A stretch of 64,000 nt of DNA. Origin: Symsagittifera roscoffensis (lineage: Eukaryota > Xenacoelomorpha > Acoela > Convolutidae). The notes beneath the pieces were generated by a model. The model ran no database searches, was not told the DNA's origin, and saw only the letters and a list, made by a program, of their open reading frames with translations. The stretch lies in NCBI RefSeq assembly GCF_963678635.1, contig NC_087068.1, positions 24,779,311-24,843,310 of the forward strand, given 5' to 3'. The translations under genes were made by a program, and so were the position numbers. Shown here piece after piece: positions 52,347-64,000 of this stretch (within the stretch, counting starts at the first letter, position 1; every line of letters starts with the position of its first letter).

Positions 52347-55300
52347 GCGTATGGGGGTCTGGATGACAAAGATCGACTGTGTGGGAACAAATGGTTATGG
52401 CAATGGCACTAAGGCCTGGAAGCTGCTTCAAGAGAAATTCTGCAGCGTAAAGAGGCCGATCATGGTCCGTCTAGTAGGCTAGCTTGCGAGGATCAGAGAA
52501 GGATCCCGACGATTGCTTAGTTTGCAGCCAAGAGCTGATGAGGCGGTTGAGCGAAGCTGGAGTAGGAATCACGGAAGGAAAACTATTCAAAGATCTGGTG
52601 GTTAATGGGCTGCCTGACAGCTATGAGCATTTTTTGGTGCAGGGGAGCTTGCAACCAGCCGAAAACTTTGCGGAGCTGAGAACGAGACTGAGGAGCTAGA
52701 ATGAATCGAGCAAAGCTGCATGTGGATGGACTAGACGTGGTCACATAGCCATTCAAGCTGCAAGAAAGAAGAAAAAAGTGTCAAGTAGTGGCTGCTAGGT
52801 GTTATGCCAGTAGGTTCATATAGTGAAAAACTGTTAAACCAGAAGTTATCGTGGAAAATTTAATGCTCGAACCAGCGGGTTGATCGAAGCAAGTGGGCCG
52901 AGTGAAAAAAAGCAAGGGTGCCTCAAGTGCGGGCAACCTGGACATTTTGCCAAGTAGTGTAAGCAGGGGAGGACAGGGTTCTTCTTTTGCTGTGCGAAAT
53001 TTTCAATAAGGACGACGACCTCATTGTGAATTCGGGCGGGATGCATTGATCTTGTAATGCTCAACAGTGCTTTTTTTAAGCTTTGAGAGCTGAAACAATG
53101 GAACAATAGTGGAGAACCTCAACAGAACACTGTTAAGTGTTGAGGGCAAAGGATAAGTGGAAATGGAGATCAGGAACTGCCACAACACTGTGAGGAGGAA
53201 CATTTTTCACAACGTACTGTTTGTGCCGAGCTGCAATGTGAACTTGATGAGTGTAGCTCGGCGGTGGCTAGGTATCTGCTGACACCCCATGGAGGACAGC
53301 TACCTCTTAAGCAGCGCGGTATGCCTTTGTTTTTTCAGTGAAAGTTCAGTAGGATCCAGTGACATAAGCAAAGGGGGAAACCAGTTATACAATGTTGTGG
53401 CACCGACGACTGGGGCACCTCAACCAGCAGGACTTTTCATCGCTTAACAATGTAGACGCTCTAGGGTTCTGCGATGTGTTTACAGCTTCCAAGCAGGGGC
53501 AACAGCTATTCAGTGACATCAGGGGATCCTTTGAAGTACTGAGCCTTTTTGGTGCTCGCTATACCTTGAGCTTCATCGACGAATTCAGTCGGCTAGGTGT
53601 GGTCAAGTACCTGGGGAATAAGAGTGATTCCTTACTGAAGTTTCAAGAGTTTGTGGCTTCAACAGTTTCAACAAAAAGCACCGGAGTGCCTGTTAACTGA
53701 CAATAGAGGTGAGGATTCGTCAAATGTAATCAGGAGATTTTGAAAAGAATCCCAGGTGAAGAAAATTTTCAAGGAGCCCATCACTCCCCAACAGAAAGGT
53801 GTAGTAAAGCGCTGCAACAGACTGATCACCGCAAGGACTGAATGTCTGCTGGCCGAAGCAAAACTATCGAAGATGTTCTGAGTGTGAGCAATGTCGACAG
53901 CTGTGAGAGTTCGAAAATTGTGTCCCATATTCAGAAATGAGAAGCGTTTTTGATCAACGGAGATGCACAATTGAAAATTATCAAACTGAGTTTTTTGCGT
54001 GTGCTCGGTTAACTGGCGTACTATCTGATCGACACACAGGCAGAAACTGGATCCAATGGTCAGGAAAAGCAAGTTCATCGGCTAGGATGAGGAGATCAAT
54101 GCCTATTTTTGATGGAGACAGGACAAGTTGTGCAAGCAGGAAGCGTGTTTTTTAATGAAATCATCATTGCATATGACTTCAAGCTTCACAGTGAGCTAAT
54201 GCAAACCCTGGAGCTATCAATTGAGGTACAAATTTTTATTGAGCAACCAAGCATTCAGACAACCAGCTAAGCAACAAGAACGGAAACTGAGGGTGATACT
54301 GCAGATTGAATGGGGCTACTGACGATGATCAAGACGAGGATGAAGCAGTAGATACACACTCTATTGAGCATCCCGTGCAGAGGTCCATTAGGACGAGGAA
54401 CCCATCCATTTGATACGGACTGCCCTATATCCATGTTTCAGCGAGTGGAATCCAAGAGCCAAGGGGCTATTCAGAAGCAGTGCCGGAGCCCGAAAAGGAG
54501 ATGCGGCTGGCAGCCATTGTCTTAGAAGTCAAGACTCTAGAAGCCATGGTAACATGGACAACTGTTGATGAACCAAAATCTCGAAAGCTGTTCCTGGACG
54601 ATGTGTTCTTGCTGTGACGAGAGATGCGATAGAACAAGCAGGGCGGTTCCTAGCTCGACATGTAGTGAAGGGGTTCATGCGAATGGAAAGACTTTAATTC
54701 AATAAGACATTTGCTTCGACCTCTAAAACCGGAACAAAGAAAACTTTTCATGATCTTGGTTCCGGTGTGAACTTGATGAGTGTGAACTTGATGAGTGTAG
54801 CTCGGCGGTGGCTAGGTATCTGCTGACACCCCATGGAGGACAGCTATCTCTTAAGCAGCGCGGCATGCCTTTCTTTCTTCAGTGATGTTCTGAGTGCGAG
54901 CAATGTCGACAACTGTGAGAGTTCGAAAGTTGTGTCCCACATTCGGAAATGAGAAGCGTTTTTGATCAACAGAGATGCACAATTGAAAATCATCAAACTG
55001 AGCTAATTGCGTGTGCTCGGTTAACTGGCGTACTATCTGATCGACACACAGGTAGAAACTGGATCCAATGGTCAGGAAAAGCAAGTTCATCTGATAGATA
55101 GATGAATAAGTCAGCCTTAGTCAACTCTCCTGTAATAGAGACAGTCCCAACAGAGCAGCCAACTGGGTTCAGAAGCTATCAAAGCCAAGTGTGTTTCCTA
55201 CAACGAAATTTTTATCAGCGCAGAGCAAGAGACTAGTACCTGACGTTGATTACTTTCCTACTTGATAAAGGGTTCACGGGAAGCAGAAACGAAATTTTTT

Positions 55301-56174
55301 TTTCACATTGAGGAGAGCAATGATTAATGGGATGGTTTGGGTAGATGACTTCATCTTTGGGTGAAGACGTCAAGATGAAAAGGGTAAGATGAGGGGCGGT
55401 TATCCGAACGATTCAAGATGGATGACATAGACGTTTTGTCCTGGCTCCTGATACTAACGGTGAATCGACGATTGCTTGTACAGGCGGTGTCCATGAAAGC
55501 TGAAGACTACAGAGGTTTTGTGGGCTCATTATTATTCGTAGATAAGCCGTGATATCTTAGCTACTGTGATACAGCCGTGATATCCTAGCTACTGTGACGC
55601 AACTCTCCAGTTTTCTTCAGAATCTGGAAAAGTGCACAGGGTGGCTGCAAAGATTTTGTTACCTAAGATCTGGAGCTGTGCCACACCAAGGACGCTGATG
55701 GTGCAAGGCTCTATGGATCCGAAACTCCACAGTTCTGGCTGACAGAAGATCAACTACTGGCTACAGCTTTCAGCTTTGTTTTGCAGAGGGCATGGGCAGC
55801 AATTAGATTGAGCACCAAGAAGCAACCAACTGCAGCCATATCTACCAGTGAGGCTGACTACTAAGCAAAGGCGGTAGCGGTTCAAAAGGCTCTAACTCAG
55901 TGATCTTTTTCTCGATGAGATGGGAGTGGTGAATGACGGACCAACAGTCATCAAGGAGGACAACAGCACAGCTGCATCAAGATATGCAAGACTCCTGTGA
56001 TGCAGAAGCGAACGAAGCGCATCGATGTAAAATAACTTTTTGTTCGAGAAAGAGTGGAAGATGAGACAGTTAAACTTCAGTATTGCCCTTTTGATATCGT
56101 TAAGGCTAAGGTGAAACAACATCGTCGAATCTTGATGTGTTGCAGTCTGACATATGTCAAAGCCAATTGAGCCT
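52347..56174 (+). pseudogene. Ty1/copia gag-pol relic, unit 2
   Basis: Colinear with the unit 1 relic at an offset of 9,209 bases, with the same stops, the same K for E change in the integrase, and the same internal rearranged duplicate. A few private substitutions (for example a TAG at about 52518 where unit 1 has TCG). Confidence 0.88.
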
Positions 56175-56921
56175 AAGTGAGGTTATTGAGGTCAGACAAT
56201 CACAAGATCAGACATATTAATCGACGCGAATCAGTTTAGAGGTCAAACTGATTAAAATAGTCATAACTGACTTAACTCAGACAAGGTCAACTAGTGATCA
56301 CAAACTTTTTATTCATTCAGCAATTTTTTATTTGGTACTTTTGTGATGCTTAGTTTATCATGTCTCTATCTTCATTTTCTCAATCCATTTTTCAAAAATC
56401 CCTACTTTTTCTCAATCCTCAGTTCAAACTTCAGGTTTTATCTCAATCTCTATTCCCAGCCCTTAATTCTAGTTGCTCTAACGCTGAATCTTAAAAATAA
56501 TTTATTTGTTTTTCATACTTTATATCGTAACATCGAGTGTTTAGCCGTTACAGCACGTAAAACAGTAATTACAACAGTAAAACAGCTATTGATTTTTGGA
56601 ATTGAAACAAACTAAAGTCATTTATTTGCTTGCTTTGGTTTCTGTTTTGAAGACTTTTTTGTTTCAACAATCGGAGAAATTAGGGAATATAAATTTTTGA
56701 GGTTGTTTTTCTTCGTTCAAACGATGGGAAAACCACATATTAAATAAAACAATTTATAGTATTTTTTTTTAGACAAAATTCGACTTTTTAACTAGCAAAA
56801 AATTTAGTAAAAGTGGGTTAGTTTTCAGAGCAGTGGTTATATTGCATATTTTAAATCAGAGTATACTAAACTTGTTTCAGTTGTCATAACCGAAACACCG
56901 GGTGTAAAACTACGTTTATGG

Positions 56922-59637
<2,716 letters not shown>

Positions 59638-60434
59638 TCATTTCTAGCCAAGCTGAAACAACAAAGGGACAGGAAAAGAAAACAAAGAAAAAACATTAAT
59701 TTCATTGCACCAGCTCTTCTCATAATTACGAACTCAGATTGACTTAGAGGAGGCAGCGAATGATTACTAGAACAGATTTCGATATTCTTGAAATTGTAGC
59801 ATCTTTCTGCCATTCTATTTTGAGCTTTTAAAGAATGGGATCTCATTCATTTTATACTCAAAAAAGAATAGAAAAAAATGATACACTTATAACAAAAATC
59901 CTCAACGAATTGGAAAATTTGCAATTTGGTTGTTTTGGCGTCAAGATAATTGTTTGATTTGCAGGTGCAGACATTTTGGCGCCGAAATTGGAGTGATTGA
60001 GAAAACGCGTTTAAATTATCTGAAACCTCACCGTTATCACTTTAAATTCTTCTCAATTTGTGGGTTGTGTTCTTTACCGACCACAATTGATAAAGACCTT
60101 ACCGACCTCAATTGATAAAGACTCAAAGCTAGATTCACCAAAAGTTGGACGTTCTTGCATGCACAACCCATTGAAACGACCTGAAAGTAGATCATATACA
60201 AATTAATGAAAGTAGCCGATTTCTACTTTTTGGCAAACACTTTCAAATAAGCTAATTTTATGATTTTGAAGTTTCAAATAATTGTGCCTTGAGCAGGGCA
60301 TACAATACTTTTCAAAAACAGCTTTTTTTAGCGTATTTGAAGAAATTTATTTCTGAAAACGGAAGAATTATCCAATTATCGGGGTTCCAGAATTACGTTA
60401 ACTACAAAAAAAGTTTGCTTGCATAATTTTATAG

Positions 60435-63400
60435 GCGTATGGGGGTCTGGATGACAAAGATCGACTGTGTGGGAACAAATGGTTATGGCAATGGCACTAA
60501 GGCCTGGAAGCTGCTTCAAGAGAAATTCTGCAGCGTAAAGAGGCCGATCATGGTCCGTCTAGTAGGCTAGCTTGCGAGGATCAGAGAAGGATCCCGACGA
60601 TTGCTTCGTTTGCAGCCAAGAGCTGATGAGGCGGTTGAGCGAAGCTGGAGTAGGAATCACGGAAGGAAAACTATTCAAAGATCTGGTGGTTAATGGGCTG
60701 CCTGACAGCTATGAGCATTTTTTGGTGCAGGGGAGCTTGCAACCAGCCGAAAACTTTGCGGAGCTGAGAACGAGACTGAGGAGCTAGAATGAATCGAGCA
60801 AGGCTGCATGTGGATGGACTAGACGTGGTCACATAGCCATTCAAGCTGCAAGAAAGAAGAAAAAAGTGTCAAGTAGTGGCTGTTAGGTGTGCTGCCAGTA
60901 GGTTCATATAGTGAAAAATTGTTAAACCAGAAGTTATCGTGGAAAATTTAATGCTCGAACCAGCGGGTTGATCGAAGCAAGTGGGCCGAGTGAAAAAAAG
61001 CAAGGGTGCCTCAAGTGCGGGCAACCTGGACATTTTGCCAAGTAGTGTAAGCAGGGGAGGACAGGGTTCTTCTTTTGCTGTGCGAAATTTTCAATAAGGA
61101 AGACGACCTCATTGTGGATTCGGGCGGGATGCATTGATCTTGTAATGCTCAACAGGGCTTTTTTTAAGCTTTGAGAGCTGAAACAATGGAACAATAGTGG
61201 AGAACCTCAACAGAACACTGTTAAGTGTTGAGGGCAAAGGATAAGTGGAAATGGAGATCAGGAACTGCCACAACACTGTGAGGAGGAACATTTTTCACAA
61301 CGTACTGTTTGTGCCGAGCTGCAATGTGAACTTGATGAGTGTAGCTCGGCGGTGGCTAGGTATCTGCTGACACCCCATGGAGGACAGCTACCTCTTAAGC
61401 AGCGCGGTATGCCTTTGTTTTTTCAGTGAAAGTTCAGTAGGATCCAGTGACATAAGCAAAGGGGGAAACCAGTTATACAATGTTGTGGCACCGACGACTG
61501 GGGCACCTCAACCAGCAGGACTTTTCATTGCTTAACAATGTAGACGCTCTAGGGTTCTGCGATGTGTTTACAGCTTCCAAGCAGGGGCAACAGCTATTCA
61601 GTGACATCAGGGGATCCTTTGAAGTACTGAGCCTTTTTGGTGCTCGCTATACCTTGAGCTTCATCGACGAATTCAGTCGGCTAGGTGTGGTCAAGTACCT
61701 GGGGAATAAGAGTGATTCCTTACTGAAGTTTCAAGAGTTTGTGGCTTCAACAGTTTCAACAAAAAGCACCGGAGTGCCTGTTAACTGACAATAGAGGTGA
61801 GGATTCGTCAAATGTAATCAGGAGATTTTGAAAAGAATCCCAGGTGAAGAAAATTTTCAAGGAGCCCATCACTCCCCAACAGAAAGGTGTAGTAAAGCGC
61901 TGCAACAGACTGATCACCGCAAGGACTGAATGTCTGCTGGCCGAAGCAAAACTATCGAAGATGTTCTGAGTGTGAGCAATGTCGACAGCTGTGAGAGTTC
62001 AAAAATTGTGTCCCATATTCAGAAATGAGAAGCGTTTTTGATCAACGGAGATGCACAATTGAAAATTATCAAACTGAGTTTTTTGCGTGTGCTCGGTTAA
62101 CTGGCGTACTATCTGATCGACACACAGGCAGAAACTGGATCCAATGGTCAGGAAAAGCAAGTTCATCGGCTAGGATGAGGAGATCAATGCCTATTTTTGA
62201 TGGAGACAGGACAAGTTGTGCACGCAGGAAGCGTGTTTTTTAATGAAATCATCATTGCATATGACTTCAAGCTTCACAGTGAGCTAATGCAAACCCTGGA
62301 GCTATCAATTGAGGTACAAATTTTTATTGAGCAACCAAGCATTCAGACAACCAGCTAAGCAACAAGAACGGAAACTGAGGGTGATACTGCAGATTGAATG
62401 GGGCTACTGACGATGATCAAGACGAGGATGAAGCAGTAGATACACACTCTATTGAGCATCCCGTGCAGAGGTCCATTAGGACGAGGAACCCATCCATTTG
62501 ATACGGACTGCCCTATATCCATGTTTCAGCGAGTGGAATCCAAGAGCCAAGGGGCTATTCAGAAGCAGTGCCGGAGCCCGAAAAGGAGATGCGGCTGGCA
62601 GCCATTGTCTTAGAAGTCAAGACTCTAGAAGCCATGGTAACTTGGACAACTGTTGATGAACCAAAATCTCGAAAGCTGTTCCTGGACGATGTGTTCTTGC
62701 TGTGACGAGAGATGCGATAGAACAAGCAGGGCGGTTCCTAGCTCGACATGTAGTGAAGGGGTTCATGCGAATGGAAAGACTTTAATTCAATAAGACATTT
62801 GCTTCGACCTCTAAAACCGGAACAAAGAAAACTTTTCATGATCTTGGTTCCGGTGTGAACTTGATGAGTGTGAACTTGATGAGTGTAGCTCGGCGGTGGC
62901 TAGGTATCTGCTGACACCCCATGGAGGACAGCTATCTCTTAAGCAGCGCGGCATGCCTTTCTTTCTTCAGTGATGTTCTGAGTGCGAGCAATGTCGACAA
63001 CTGTGAGAGTTCGAAAGTTGTGTCCCACATTCGGAAATGAGAAGCGTTTTTGATCAACAGAGATGCACAATTGAAAATCATCAAACTGAGCTAATTGCGT
63101 GTGCTCGGTTAACTGGCGTACTATCTGATCGACACACAGGTAGAAACTGGATCCAATGGTCAGGAAAAGCAAGTTCATCTGATAGATAGATGAATAAGTC
63201 AGCCTTAGTCAACTCTCCTGTAATAGAGACAGTCCCAACAGAGCAGCCAACTGGGTTCAGAAGCTATCAAAGCCAAGTGTGTTTCCTACAACGAAATTTT
63301 TATCAGCGCAGAGCAAGAGACTAGTACCTGACGTTGATTACTTTCCTACTTGATAAAGGGTTCACGGGAAGCAGAAACGAAATTTTTTTTTTCACATTGA

Positions 63401-64000
63401 GGAGAGCAATGATTAATGGGATGGTTTGGGTAGATGACTTCATCTTTGGGTGAAGACGTCAAGATGAAAAGGGTAAGATGAGGGGCGGTTATCCGAACGA
63501 TTCAAGATGGATGACATAGACGTTTTGTCCTGGCTCCTGATACTAACGGTGAATCGACGATTGCTTGTACAGGCGGTGTCCATGAAAGCTGAAGACTACA
63601 GAGGTTTTGTGGGCTCATTATTATTCGTAGACAAGCCGTGATATCTTAGCTACTGTGATACAGCCGTGATATCCTAGCTACTGTGACGCAACTCTCCAGT
63701 TTTCTTCAGAATCTGGAAAAGTGCACAGGGTGGCTGCAAAGATTTTGTTACCTAAGATCTGGAGCTGTGCCACACCAAGGACGCTGATGGTGCAAGGCTC
63801 TATGGATCCGAAACTCCACAGTTCTGGCTGACAGAAGATCAACTACTGGCTACAGCTTTCAGCTTTGTTTTGCAGAGGGCATGGGCAGCAATTAGATTGA
63901 GCACCAAGAAGCAACCAACTGCAGCCATATCTACCAGTGAGGCTGACTACTAAGCAAAGGCGGTAGCGGTTCAAAAGGCTCTAACTCAGTGATCTTTTTC
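60435..64000 (+). pseudogene. Ty1/copia gag-pol relic, unit 3 (cut by window end)
   Basis: Colinear with unit 1 at an offset of 17,297 bases; the window ends shortly after the RNase H motif. Shares all major lesions. Confidence 0.88.

Overview
This is nuclear DNA of an invertebrate animal, possibly an arthropod, although the sequence does not fix the phylum. It is AT-rich. Its two recognisable host genes, a CELF/Bruno-like RNA-binding protein and an STK32 (YANK) kinase, have metazoan families and spliced exons. Most of the window is repeats. Nothing bacterial is present: no operons, CRISPR array, rRNA or intact tRNA gene.

Layout. 1-5.7 kb holds the 3' half of a CELF gene (linker exon, RRM3 split over two exons, C terminus ending KPY, poly(A) signal). 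5.7-14.4 kb is non-coding DNA with tRNA-derived SINE-like copies, a ~163-bp tandem repeat, an almost end-to-end Tc1/mariner relic with TIRs and TA target sites, and two or three members of a repeat family with hairpin ends. 14.4-30.3 kb is a nest of repeat families that I name R1 (~530-bp unit with three palindromes, often in tandem), R2 and R3 (~200-220-bp MITE-like elements, TIR starting GGCTCTTTT, 8-bp target duplications) and R4 (five tandem copies of a ~1.1-kb unit, followed by a degenerate 24-bp minisatellite in alternating orientations). 30.5-38.8 kb is a G-poor block between two ~270-bp direct repeats. It looks like an old LTR-type insertion with broken, unidentified coding stretches.

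39.5 kb to the end is a tandem segmental duplication. Three units (8,109 bp; 9,209 bp; the last cut by the window edge) each carry one STK32 gene and one dead Ty1/copia retroelement. Copy 1 has an open reading path through the last exon. Copies 2 and 3 share a premature stop there, copy 2 has a 1.1-kb internal duplication of two exons in which one acceptor is destroyed, and copy 3 has lost a conserved kinase glycine. The exon joins that best preserve the family alignment use two GC-AG introns in every copy.

I found no convincing new multi-gene system. The strongest leads are the STK32/copia array with its GC-AG introns, the palindrome-rich R1 family, the R2/R3 elements with clear 8-bp target duplications, and the R4/24-bp minisatellite complex.
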